A stretch of DNA of 64,000 nt from Aquisalimonas sp. 2447 (GTDB taxonomy: Bacteria; Pseudomonadota; Gammaproteobacteria; Nitrococcales; Aquisalimonadaceae), in assembly GCF_012044895.1 (NCBI RefSeq), contig NZ_CP050695.1, forward strand, positions 2,386,501-2,450,500, written 5' to 3'. Below, one piece after another: positions 26,593 through 35,395 of this stretch (positions are counted from its first letter, which is position 1; every line of letters starts with the position of its first letter). The notes under the pieces were generated by a model. The model had not been told where the DNA came from, ran no database searches, and worked only from the letters and a program-made list of their open reading frames with translations. A program made the position numbers and the translations under genes.

Positions 26593-27275
26593 GAGGAAGA
26601 ACCGTAGTAGCGCCGGTGCAGGTCGGCAGGGTCGGCACCAAGGAAGAAGGCGAACCGCAGACGCCACATCAACCACACGGTGCGCCAGGTGCCGTTGTCC
26701 TGCCAGCGGCGGGCAGAGGTGTGCAAACGTGTGCTCAACGCCACGGGAAGGCCGCGCTGGCGCAGGGCCTGGGACATGGCCACGTCTTCCATCAGCGGCA
26801 GTTCCGGAAACCCGCCGACGGCGTCGAACAGCCGGCGGCTGACGAACATGCCCTGATCCCCGGTGGCAATGCCGGTGAAACGGGAACGCAGGTTGATGCT
26901 CGTCTCGATAATCCGGAAGGCAACACCCGACGCGTCCAGGGTGACGTCGAACCGACCCCAGGTCCGGCGCCCGCCGTGGCAGGCGTCGACAATGCGATCC
27001 ACGGCGTCTTCCGGCACCCGGGTATCGGCGTGCAGGAACCACAGGACGTCGCCACTGGCGGCGTGCGCACCGTGGTTCATCTGCACCGCCCGCCCCCGGG
27101 GGCTTTCCAGCACCCGGTCGGCCATGGGTGCCGCCTGGTCACGGGTATCGTCGGTGCTGCCGCCATCGACGACCAGCACTTCATGCCCGTCGCGGCGGGC
27201 GGGCTGCAGGGGTTCGAGACAGGCGGCGATGGCCGCCGACTCGTTGAGCGCGGGCACGATCACTGAAAGACGCAT
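26589..27275 (-). CDS. Family 2 glycosyltransferase, TIGR04283 type
   Basis: A 228-residue GT-A glycosyltransferase of the rSAM/selenodomain-associated transferase 2 type. It shows the nucleotide-binding start LSVIVPALNESAAI, the motif VVDGGSTDDT, the metal-binding LWFLHADTRVP and the acceptor-site LPLMEDVAMSQALRQRG. The start at 27275 (MRLSVIVP) is the family start; an upstream in-frame ATG at 27365 would overlap the rhomboid promoter region. The stop overlaps the next gene by four bases. Acceptor and sugar are unknown. Confidence 0.88.
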   Translation of the reverse strand: MRLSVIVPALNESAAIAACLEPLQPARRDGHEVLVVDGGSTDDTRDQAAPMADRVLESPRGRAVQMNHGAHAASGDVLWFLHADTRVPEDAVDRIVDACHGGRRTWGRFDVTLDASGVAFRIIETSINLRSRFTGIATGDQGMFVSRRLFDAVGGFPELPLMEDVAMSQALRQRGLPVALSTRLHTSARRWQDNGTWRTVWLMWRLRFAFFLGADPADLHRRYYGSSS

Positions 27276-27391
27276 ACCCCGATGGTAGGCCTGTGCGGGC
27301 GGGAGGTGAAGGGGCAGACGACGGACGGCAGCCGTCTCCGGCATACTTCGGCCTGCAACCGACACGGAAACGCAGGGAGAGACAGCGGCAC

Positions 27392-27994
27392 ATGATCATT
27401 ACACTCGGACTCATCGCCGCCACGGTTGCGGTGTCCTACCTGGCCTGGCGGGACCCGCAGCTGATGAGCAAGCTCATCCACTGGCCACCCGGCGTGCAGC
27501 GGGGCGAGTACTGGCGGCTGGTGACCCACGGCTTTATCCACGCCGACGGCACCCACCTGCTGTTCAACATGGTGACGCTGTTCTTCTTCGGCCGGTTCAT
27601 GGAACAGGCGTTGACGCCGCGCATCGGCGAGGTGGGGTTCGTGCTGTTCTACCTGGCCGGGATCGTCATCGCCTCGCTGCCCAGCCAGTTCCGCCACCGG
27701 AACAACGCCCGTTTTCAGAGCCTGGGCGCGTCCGGGGCGGTTGCCGCGGTGCTGTTCGCCTACATCCTGCTGCAGCCGTGGTCCATGCTGATTGTGTTGG
27801 TGGTGCCGGTACCGGCCATCGTCTTCGCCGCGGCCTACGTGGGCTATTCCATGTGGGCGGAGCGCCAGGCCAGCGACAACATCAACCACAGCGCCCATCT
27901 CTGGGGCGCGGCCTGGGGCGTGGTGTTCCTGGTGGCGCTGGAGCCGGCGGTGCTGCCCCATTTCGTCAACGAGCTGCTGGCACCGCTGCAGTAA
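27392..27994 (+). CDS. Rhomboid family intramembrane serine protease
   Basis: A 200-residue polytopic membrane protein with six hydrophobic segments. The catalytic dyad is visible: serine 114 in GASGAV and histidine 169 in NHSAHLWGA; GTHLLFNM (Asn59) gives the oxyanion asparagine, and WRLVTHGFIH the loop before it. Rhomboids cut membrane proteins within or near the bilayer; the substrate is unknown. The ATG at 27392 is preceded by CAGGGAGA. It ends next to the convergent DUF924 gene, whose stop begins at 27995. Confidence 0.9.
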   Translation: MIITLGLIAATVAVSYLAWRDPQLMSKLIHWPPGVQRGEYWRLVTHGFIHADGTHLLFNMVTLFFFGRFMEQALTPRIGEVGFVLFYLAGIVIASLPSQFRHRNNARFQSLGASGAVAAVLFAYILLQPWSMLIVLVVPVPAIVFAAAYVGYSMWAERQASDNINHSAHLWGAAWGVVFLVALEPAVLPHFVNELLAPLQ

Positions 27995-28594
27995 TCAGAA
28001 CGAGGAGCCGGGCTGTTCCAGAAACGCCAGCTCCTCGGCGGTGGACTGCCGGCCGATGATGGCGTTGCGGTGGGGAAACCGGCTGAAGCGGGCGATGACG
28101 TCCCGGTGGCGGATGGCGAAGTCCAGAAACACGTCGAAGGGTTGCTTGTGCGCCGCCGGCACCTCATCGCGCAGTGCCTGGAACATGGCCACGGAGCATT
28201 CCTGCATGGCCATGTCCTCGGCATGCTCTAACGGCATGTACAGAAATACCCGCTCGATGGGCCGAAGATCCCGGTCTTCCTCCGTCTCGATGCCGTCCAG
28301 CGCATGCGTCAGGGCACGGTCGTCCAGCGCGAAGGCATCCGGCGTGTCCCGGTGGATATTGCGCGTGAACTGATCCATGAGGATCACCAAAGCCAGGCGC
28401 CCACGTGGCGTTCGCGCCCAGGCATCACGCTCGCCTTGCCCGGCAGCGCGGACCAGGGTCCCGAAGCGCTCACGGATTTCCGCGTCGGTGGTGGCATTCT
28501 TCGACCACCAAAGGGCCCCGCGCTGATCGGCGAGGCGCCCGTCATCGGGCTCGTCGCCGAACCAGTAAGAAAGCACCTCGTCTGCCGTCGCCAT
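27995..28594 (-). CDS. DUF924 family protein
   Basis: A 199-residue protein of the DUF924 family, predicted all-helical with a TPR-like fold. Typical segments are VLSYWFGDEPDD, LVILMDQFTRNIHRDTP, RPIERVFLYMPLEHAED and RFPHRNAIIGR. No catalytic function is established for the family. The in-frame ATG at 28639 is possible, but 28594 (MATADEVLSYWFG) matches the family N-terminus. The gene is convergent with the rhomboid gene and divergent from the AhpD-like gene. Confidence 0.88.
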   Translation of the reverse strand: MATADEVLSYWFGDEPDDGRLADQRGALWWSKNATTDAEIRERFGTLVRAAGQGERDAWARTPRGRLALVILMDQFTRNIHRDTPDAFALDDRALTHALDGIETEEDRDLRPIERVFLYMPLEHAEDMAMQECSVAMFQALRDEVPAAHKQPFDVFLDFAIRHRDVIARFSRFPHRNAIIGRQSTAEELAFLEQPGSSF

Positions 28595-28680
28595 GGATCG
28601 CTTCCCGGTTGTTTCGCCCGGTGGCATGATAGCGCACACTCCGGATCGATAACGACCTTGCGGAACAACGCGGAGGCCCT

Positions 28681-29250
28681 ATGAGCGACCAGCCGATCAG
28701 CCGCTTTCCCGTGGCAACCCTTGAAGACGTACCGACGGACATCCGCGACTACGTTCTGGCCATCCAGGAAAAATCCGGATTCGTGCCCAACGTGTTCCTG
28801 GCACTGGCCCACCGACCCGATGAGTGCCGCGCCTTCATGAACTACCACGACACGCTCATGGACGGCGACAGCGGTCTCACCAAGGCGGAACGGGAGATGA
28901 TCGTTGTGGCCACCTCCGCCGCCAACCAGTGCCTGTACTGCGTGGTGTCTCACGGAGCCATTCTGCGCATACGCGCCAAGGATCCGCTGCTGGCCGACCA
29001 GGTGGCGGTGAACTACCGCAAGGCCAACATCAGCGATCGCCAGCGCGCCATGCTGGATTACGCCATGAAAGTGGCGCTGTGTTCGGAAGATATCGAGGAC
29101 GCCGACTTCGCCCCGCTCCGGGAGCATGGCTTCACCCAGGACGACATCTGGGACATCGGCGCCGTTGCCGCCTTCTTCGCCATGAGCAACCGCCTGGCCA
29201 ACATGGCGTCCATGCGCCCGAACGACGAGTTCTACGGACTGGGGCGGTAG
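28681..29250 (+). CDS. AhpD-like peroxidase-related protein
   Basis: A 189-residue carboxymuconolactone-decarboxylase/AhpD-fold protein of the peroxidase-related type. The redox motif is Cys84-x-x-Cys87 with His91 (QCLYCVVSH), preceded by KAEREMIVVATSAAN. Family members reduce peroxides using the CxxC pair, with a partner reductase not evident here. The start at 28681 follows GGAGGCC by a few bases. Downstream, the repeat element carrying the two introns begins 11 bases after the stop. Confidence 0.88.
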   Translation: MSDQPISRFPVATLEDVPTDIRDYVLAIQEKSGFVPNVFLALAHRPDECRAFMNYHDTLMDGDSGLTKAEREMIVVATSAANQCLYCVVSHGAILRIRAKDPLLADQVAVNYRKANISDRQRAMLDYAMKVALCSEDIEDADFAPLREHGFTQDDIWDIGAVAAFFAMSNRLANMASMRPNDEFYGLGR

Positions 29251-29261
29251 GCCCGCTAGGC

Positions 29262-29336
29262 GTAGGGTGGACCTTCAGGTCCACCTTCCGCTGAACCGCA
29301 AGTCGAGGTGGTTCATCGGAGGCCGTAATGGCGGAC
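29262..29336. repeat. 91-bp inverted-repeat element, copy D, left part
   Basis: Left end GTAGG plus GGTGGACCTTCAGGTCCACC, then a core containing GCAAGTCGAGGTGGTTCATC, then GGCGGAC where the introns interrupt it. The rest resumes at 33315. Rejoined, the element would be 92 bp, matching copies A and H. Confidence 0.8.
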
Positions 29337-29407
29337 GTCGGGTAGGCCGGCCGGTTACCCGGCCGGCCCCCACAGATCCACTCGTGCGGGTTTCCCGCAA
29401 GTGGCTC
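29337..29407 (-). ncRNA. Group II intron domains V and VI, copy 1
   Basis: Domain V (29375-29407): GAGC triad, CACTTGCGGG, GAAA-type loop, CCCGCACGAGTGGATC. Domain VI: GGCCGGCCGG, loop, CCGGCCGGCC, bulged TA, CCCGAC at the 3-prime end. Confidence 0.88.
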
Positions 29408-29425
29408 CTCGTGTGAGTGGCTTCG

Positions 29426-30747
29426 CTACGTGGCGCAGATCCTGGCCCGGGCGAGCGGGTAACACTCCAGGAACCGGGAGAACTCCGACCACGGGATCGC
29501 CGCCTTCTGCGAGCGCCGCGACAGCCATCGGTGCCAGGAGCGCATCGCCTGGGAGCGGACCTGGTCGATCGCTGCAAAGTTACCACGCACGCCGAAGTAG
29601 GCGTAGTGGCCCCGGAGTCTGCGGTTCAGGGCTTGCCACTGCTCAACCACGGGGTGATGCCGCATCACACAGCACCAACGATCGATTGCATGCATGGCCC
29701 GGCGCAGCCATCCCGCGCCGTCTTGCGCTTGACCACCAGCGCCCTCGCCTCGACCGCCCCCAGTAGTGGGTGAAGCCGAGAAAATCGAAGGTCTCCGGGT
29801 GCGGTCCTCCGCCCGATCCGGGCCGGTCGAACCGCACAACCCGGGTCTTCTCCGGGTGGAGTTCCAGTCCGTAGCGCGCAAAACGCTTGGGCAGCACCTC
29901 CATCACCCGCCGGGCATCGCTCTCGCAGGCGAACACCAGCAGCGCATCGTCGGCAAAACGCACCAGGTGCGCCTCACCGCGCAACCGGGGCCGGACACTG
30001 TCCTCGAACCACGTATCCAGCACCTCGTGGAGGAAAATGTTGGCGAGCATCGGCGAGATCACCCCGCCCTGCGGGTGCCCCGCCAGGCTGGCGCCACTGC
30101 CCTTCCTCCAGCACGCCGGCGTTCAACCATTTGCCGATCAACCGAACCAGCACGCCGTCACGTACCCGCCGACGCAGCACCTCCCGCAACAGACCATGGT
30201 CGACCCGGTCAAAGAACTTGCGCACGTCAAGATCAATCACCCAGCCACCGCCCATCGCCATCAACGGCCGCCAGACCGCCTGCAGCGCCTGGTGCGCCGA
30301 GCGTCCCAGGCGGAAGCCGTACGAGCCCTCGTGGAACTCCGGCTCGTAGACCGCCTCCAGCACCATCGCCACCGCCCGCTGGAGCACCTTGTCCTCAAAC
30401 GTCGGAATGCCGAGCGCTCGGCGCTCGCTCCCGTCACCCTTGGGGATCGAGGTGCCCCGCACCGGCGGCGCCCGGTACGCCCCGGACTTCGCCCGCTCCA
30501 GCAGCGAGCTCAGGTTCGCCTCAAGCTCCTCGCCGTAGGCGGCACCCGTGCGACCATCAACGCCCGGCGCCCCGTCCTTGCGCGTGCGTCGATACGCCTC
30601 ACGCAACCACGCCTCGTCAATGTGATGGGCCAACGTCAAAAGCGGCCTGTCCGGAAGACGCCGCGCCAGATCCGCTATCTGTTGGCATCGCGTTGAGATG
30701 AGATCAGAGTCCAATGCCTCCGCCATCGGTCCCTCCAACAGCTCCAC
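29426..30747 (-). pseudogene. ltrA: Group II intron reverse transcriptase/maturase with frameshifts, copy 1
   Basis: About 440 codons of intron-encoded protein. Intact parts are the N-terminal region (ending [18 protein letters not shown]), the catalytic RT block ([25 protein letters not shown] with the DD pair) and the maturase end ([10 protein letters not shown] to RARICAT). There is no HNH endonuclease domain. Frame breaks: an extra G in a run of four near 30078-30081 (the expected GTPQGG region reads GHPQGG after correction), and two single-base losses near 29735-29741 and 29708-29712. Unless recoded, no complete protein is made. Start is ATG 30747 or 30726. Confidence 0.85.
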
Positions 30748-31326
30748 TCACACGGTCTCCCCTTCCCCTTCACCGGGTCCGCTGGGGCGCGTTCCCCGGC
30801 TGCTCCGGTACTATGGGAGACTCCGACTGCCTGCCGCCCGTCTGGAACCGCTCTGGCTGTCCTCGCAGCACCATACCGCCGCAGCGCCCTCAGCCTTCGC
30901 TCCAGCAGCAGGAGGACGCTCCCACCACTGGCCCGGACTGCGGATCAGCGGTCGCCCGCACCGTCTACTTCTTAGGCGGAGACGACAGGCCCTCCCAGGT
31001 TCCTGGGGGACCCCAATGTGCCCATGCCCCGCTCTCGGACCCCGGCGGGCACACCACACCAGGCCTCTACAGTGCAGCGTTACTGCCTTCCGGTCTTCAG
31101 ACACCGTCGGCACCCACAATGTCGCGGATTTCGGGGCTCAATCACGCAGCCTGGACACTCGCTGTCTACGCTTCACCACAGCAGTTACCCACTGCAGCGC
31201 AAGACTCGCTTCCGGCTGGTGGCCAACCTCTACCGGGCGGGCTCAACGGCCCGCTGGGTCCCTCTCGCAATTTCATGGCCGCCTCCATGCCACCAATCCC
31301 AAGCGACCAGGCTTCGCCTGGCGCTC

Positions 31327-31397
31327 GTCGGGTAGGCCGGCCGGTTACCCGGCCGGCCCCCACAGATCCACTCGTGCGGGTTTCCCGCAAGTGGCTC
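31327..31397 (-). ncRNA. Group II intron domains V and VI, copy 2
   Basis: Identical to the copy 1 domains; domain V at 31365-31397. Confidence 0.88.
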
Positions 31398-31415
31398 CTC
31401 GTGTGAGTGGCTTCG

Positions 31416-32735
31416 CTACGTGGCGCAGATCCTGGCCCGGGCGAGCGGGTAACACTCCAGGAACCGGGAGAACTCCGACCACGGGATCGCCGCCTTCTGC
31501 GAGCGCCGCGACAGCCATCGGTGCCAGGAGCGCATCGCCTGGGAGCGGACCTGGTCGATCGCTGCAAAGTTACCACGCACGCCGAAGTAGGCGTAGTGGC
31601 CCCGGAGTCTGCGGTTCAGGGCTTGCCACTGCTCAACCACGGGGTGATGCCGCATCACACAGCACCAACGATCGATTGCATGCATGGCCCGGCGCAGCCA
31701 TCCCGCGCCGTCTTGCGCTTGACCACCAGCGCCCTCGCCTCGACCGCCCCCAGTAGTGGGTGAAGCCGAGAAAATCGAAGGTCTCCGGGTGCGGTCCTCC
31801 GCCCGATCCGGGCCGGTCGAACCGCACAACCCGGGTCTTCTCCGGGTGGAGTTCCAGCCCGTAGCGCGCAAAACGCTTGGGCAGCACCTCCATCACCCGC
31901 CGGGCATCGCTCTCGCAGGCGAACACCAGCAGCGCATCGTCGGCAAAACGCACCAGGTGCGCCTCACCGCGCAACCGGGGCCGGACACTGTCCTCGAACC
32001 ACGTATCCAGCACCTCGTGGAGGAAAATGTTGGCGAGCATCGGCGAGATCACCCCGCCCTGCGGGTGCCCCGCCAGGCTGGCGCCACTGCCCTTCCTCCA
32101 GCACGCCGGCGTTCAACCATTTGCCGATCAACCGAACCAGCACGCCGTCACGTACCCGCCGACGCAGCACCTCCCGCAACAGACCATGGTCGACCCGGTC
32201 AAAGAACTTGCGCACGTCAAGATCAATCACCCAGCCACCGCCCATCGCCATCAACGGCCGCCAGACCGCCTGCAGCGCCTGGTGCGCCGAGCGTCCCAGG
32301 CGGAAGCCGTACGAGCCCTCGTGGAACTCCGGCTCGTAGACCGCCTCCAGCACCATCGCCACCGCCCGCTGGAGCACCTTGTCCTCAAACGTCGGAATGC
32401 CGAGCGCTCGGCGCTCGCTCCCGTCACCCTTGGGGATCGAGGTGCCCCGCACCGGCGGCGCCCGGTACCCCGGACTTCGCCCGCTCCAGCAGCGAGCTCA
32501 GGTTCGCCTCAAGCTCCTCGCCGTAGGCGGCACCCGTGCGACCATCAACGCCCGGCGCCCCGTCCTTGCGCGTGCGTCGATACGCCTCACGCAACCACGC
32601 CTCGTCAATGTGATGGGCCAACGTCAAAAGCGGCCTGTCCGGAAGACGCCGCGCCAGATCCGCTATCTGTTGGCATCGCGTTGAGATGAGATCAGAGTCC
32701 AATGCCTCCGCCATCGGTCCCTCCAACAGCTCCAC
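31416..32735 (-). pseudogene. ltrA: Group II intron reverse transcriptase/maturase with frameshifts, copy 2
   Basis: Same three frame breaks as copy 1 (near 32068-32071, 31725-31731 and 31698-31702), plus a further 2-base loss near 32468 that breaks the frame after LLERAKSG. The base change at 31858 is synonymous (Gly in RYGLELHPE). Because all three lesions of copy 1 are present here, the sequence was already damaged when it was duplicated. The additional lesion makes copy 2 the more degraded one. Confidence 0.85.
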
Positions 32736-33314
32736 TCACACGGTCTCCCCTTCCCCTTCACCGGGTCCGCTGGGGCGCGTTCCCCGGCTGCTCCGGTACT
32801 ATGGGAGACTCCGACTGCCTGCCGCCCGTCTGGCACCGCTCTGGCTGTCCTCGCAGCACCATACCGCCGCAGCGCCCTCAGCCTTCGCTCCAGCAGCAGG
32901 AGGACGCTCCCACCACTGGCCCGGACTGCGGATCAGCGGTCGCCCGCACCGTCTACTTCTTGGGCGGAGACGACAGGCCCTCCCAGGTTCCTGGGGGACC
33001 CCAATGTGCCCATGCCCCGCTCTCGGACCCCGGCGGGCACACCACACCAGGCCTCTACAGTGCAGCGTTACTGCCTTCCGGTCTTCAGACACCGTCGGCA
33101 CCCACAATGTCGCGGATTTCGGGGCTCAATCACGCAGCCTGGACACTCGCTGTCTACGCTTCACCACAGCAGTTACCCACTGCAGCGCAAGACTCGCTTC
33201 CGGCTGGTGGCCAACCTCTACCGGGCGGGCTCAACGGCCCGCTGGGTCCCTCTCGCAATTTCATGGCCGCCTCCATGCCACCAATCCCAAGCGACCAGGC
33301 TTCGCCTGGCGCTC

Positions 33315-33331
33315 CTGAAGGTCCGCCCTAC
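33315..33331. repeat. 91-bp inverted-repeat element, copy D, right part
   Basis: CTGAAGGTCCGCCCTAC completes the right arm begun by GGCGGAC at 29330-29336. Confidence 0.8.
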
Positions 33332-33362
33332 GAAAGCCTCCGGCCTACGCAATGACGGGGCC

Positions 33363-34412
33363 TCATGGATGCTCCCACTCATCCAGGATTTCCAGCACAT
33401 GCGGAATCGCCGGGGGGATTTCATCGTCGGGCGATGCCCGCACCAGCATGCCACGATGGGACGCCGGCACCAGCGTCGGCGGCGGCGCCTCAGGGAGTGA
33501 AAGCGATGACACCGGAACGACACCATCGCCCAGGCCCTCGCCGACCTCGCGCCACCAGGTCTCGAAGGTACGCGGGAGCTGGTCTTCGCCCAGTTCGCTG
33601 GAGACGGCATCCACCGCCTCGATGATCTCGGCATCGGGCTGGCCCAGCATGCCGCCAATGAGCTGGATCGGAATCGCCTCGGGCCAGCGGCGGTCGTTGA
33701 GATCCGTCAGGAACTGACTCCCCGGGCGCAGGTCGATCTTGGCCGCGCCGGTGCCGCTACGCAGCGGCGCAAACAGGCTGAAGTCCTCTTCCTGCGCCTG
33801 TGCCACGAACTCGCGCAGCCCCAGCCAGACCCGCAACCGGGCCAGTTCGGAGCCGTGATTGGGCGTGCCGATGAGAATACCGCCCTGCACCGGCGGCCCC
33901 TCGACAGCGGGCGACGCAGCCTCGGGGTGCCGCAGGCGGGTGACAAAATCGCGAATCACCAGCCCGCCCATGCTGTGCCCCACCAGTACCACGGGCGTGT
34001 CACCGGGCAGCTCGGACCACCGCTCCGCCAGCAGATCCACGCTGCGGTCGATGGCCTGGTCGTTGGGGTAGCGGAACTCCCAGGGCTCGACACCCGCTTC
34101 CCGCAACTCCGGGATCAGATCGTTCCAGATGTCCCCCGGCTCATCGAGGCCGTGGATCAGGATCACGTCGGGATGCCGTTGGGCACTCCCTTCGCCACCC
34201 TGGGGGACAAAACCGATGCGGTGATCCGGCAACCGCATCTGTTCCGGGAAGCGCTCCTGCAGGAGTTGGTGGAGCTGAATCCGCAACTCCCGTTCCTCCG
34301 CCGGATGCTCCTCGGCCCACCACGTCCAGACGGTGACACTCAGCAACCAGATCAACAGCGGCAGACCGACGATGATCCAGAGCCAGCGGCGGCGCCACCA
34401 AGGCCTTTTCAT
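33363..34412 (-). CDS. Membrane-anchored alpha/beta hydrolase (lipase-like)
   Basis: A 349-residue alpha/beta hydrolase with an N-terminal membrane anchor (about residues 10-32, LWIIVGLPLLIWLLSVTVW). The nucleophile elbow is GHSMGG near residue 144; oxyanion-side HGLDEPGDIW lies near residue 86; candidates for the acid and the base are GDGVVPVSS and ASHRGML near the C-terminus. It is likely an esterase or lipase acting at the periplasmic face; the substrate is unknown. Its 3-prime end lies about 30 bases from the repeat bearing the introns. Confidence 0.82.
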   Translation of the reverse strand: MKRPWWRRRWLWIIVGLPLLIWLLSVTVWTWWAEEHPAEERELRIQLHQLLQERFPEQMRLPDHRIGFVPQGGEGSAQRHPDVILIHGLDEPGDIWNDLIPELREAGVEPWEFRYPNDQAIDRSVDLLAERWSELPGDTPVVLVGHSMGGLVIRDFVTRLRHPEAASPAVEGPPVQGGILIGTPNHGSELARLRVWLGLREFVAQAQEEDFSLFAPLRSGTGAAKIDLRPGSQFLTDLNDRRWPEAIPIQLIGGMLGQPDAEIIEAVDAVSSELGEDQLPRTFETWWREVGEGLGDGVVPVSSLSLPEAPPPTLVPASHRGMLVRASPDDEIPPAIPHVLEILDEWEHP

Positions 34413-34558
34413 GCATGCCCTCCAGACAGCGGAGTCACGTGTGGCGAATCTCCATGTTCAATGGCAACACTGAACGATCCGCTGATGAAACCGCAGGATG
34501 CCATCGGGCCGATATCCGATGTGCAATTCCTGCTCCGGCTGGAAGGTTCCGCTTTCAG

Positions 34559-35395
34559 TCACTCCCGGGCCTCGCGGTCCAGCAGGACCCGCTTGCGGTC
34601 CACACCCCAGCGGTAGCCGGAGAGCCCGCCGTCGTTGCGCACCACCCGGTGACACGGGATGGCGACCGCAAGGGCGTTCGCCGCACAGGCGCCGGCCACG
34701 GCCCGGGCGCTGCCTGGCGCACCGATACGGCGCGCCAACTCCGAGTAGCTAACCGTCTCGCCCGGCGGAATGGCCCGGAGCGCTTCCCAGACACGGCGCT
34801 GGAATGCGGTGCCGCGGATATCCAGGGGCAGATCCAGCCCGGTGCGGGGTGATTCGACGAAACCGACCACCTGAGCCACTTCCTGCTCGAAGGATGCGTC
34901 TCCACCGACCAGTTCCGCGGCGGGGAAGCGGTCCTCCAGTTCGTGGACCAGCGCTTCAGGATCATCACCCAGGAGAATGGCGCAGATGCCGACATCCGTC
35001 CGCGCCACCAGGATGGCACCCAGGCGGCACTCGGCCACGGCAAAGCGGATCTCGGCCCCGTCGCCGCCTGCCCGGTACCGCCCCGGGGTCATGCCCAGTT
35101 CGGCATCCGCTTGGGCATAGAACCGGCCGCTGGAGGAATAGCCGGCATGGTAGATGGCATCGGTGACACTGGCGCTCTCCGAGAGCGCCCGCCGTACGGT
35201 CTCGCTGCGGCAGCCTGCGGCGTAAGCCCGCGGCGTCAGGCCGGTTACCGCCTTGAAGGTGCGTTGCAGATGCCAGGGGCTCCAGCCCACCTCGGCGGCC
35301 AGCTCCGCCAGCCGTGGCGGCTGCTCCGAGGCCTCGATATACCGGCAGATCCGGGTGACCACATCAGTCTGCGCGGGTGTGAACGTACTGCTCAC
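34559..35395 (-). CDS. AraC-type regulator fused to O6-alkylguanine-DNA alkyltransferase (Ada-like, lacks Ada N-domain)
   Basis: A 278-residue fusion. Residues about 10-110 are an AraC-type helix-turn-helix domain (LAELAAEVGWSPWHLQRTF, VTDAIYHAGYSSSGRFYA); the rest is a methyltransferase domain with the acceptor cysteine in IPCHRVVRNDG (about residue 248) and GYRWGVDRKRVLL. It should repair O6-methylguanine by suicidal transfer. The N-terminal zinc/Cys domain by which E. coli Ada senses methylphosphotriesters is missing, so the usual switch for activation is absent. No alkB or alkA is adjacent. Confidence 0.88.
   Translation of the reverse strand: MSSTFTPAQTDVVTRICRYIEASEQPPRLAELAAEVGWSPWHLQRTFKAVTGLTPRAYAAGCRSETVRRALSESASVTDAIYHAGYSSSGRFYAQADAELGMTPGRYRAGGDGAEIRFAVAECRLGAILVARTDVGICAILLGDDPEALVHELEDRFPAAELVGGDASFEQEVAQVVGFVESPRTGLDLPLDIRGTAFQRRVWEALRAIPPGETVSYSELARRIGAPGSARAVAGACAANALAVAIPCHRVVRNDGGLSGYRWGVDRKRVLLDREARE

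Larger units (their letters stand above)
29337..31326 (-). mobile_element. Group II intron, copy 1 (1990 bp)
   Basis: On the minus strand the element begins GAGCGCCAGGCGAAGCCTGG and ends CTACCCGAC. Its 3-prime end holds an excellent domain V and a domain VI hairpin with an unpaired A seven bases before the end. The reverse-transcriptase reading frame lies in 29426-30747, and 30748-31326 would form the 5-prime ribozyme domains. It directly abuts copy 2 at 31326/31327. By eye the copies differ at three single bases and one 2-base indel. Confidence 0.9.
31327..33314 (-). mobile_element. Group II intron, copy 2 (1988 bp)
   Basis: Same ends and order as copy 1. Observed differences from copy 1: C for T at 31858, loss of GC near 32468, C for A at 32834 and G for A at 32962. 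After its 5-prime end (33314) the interrupted repeat resumes with CTGAAGGTCCGCCCTAC. The sense-strand order is therefore repeat arm, copy 2, copy 1, repeat arm. Confidence 0.9.

Noticed and set aside
30698-31756. Plus-strand frames across the introns
   Set aside because: They read the opposite strand of the ribozyme and reverse-transcriptase regions and cross the intron junction.
29337-33314. CRISPR or satellite-type direct repeat
   Set aside because: The 2-kb units have group II intron ends, domain V and a reverse transcriptase, not a repeat-spacer pattern.
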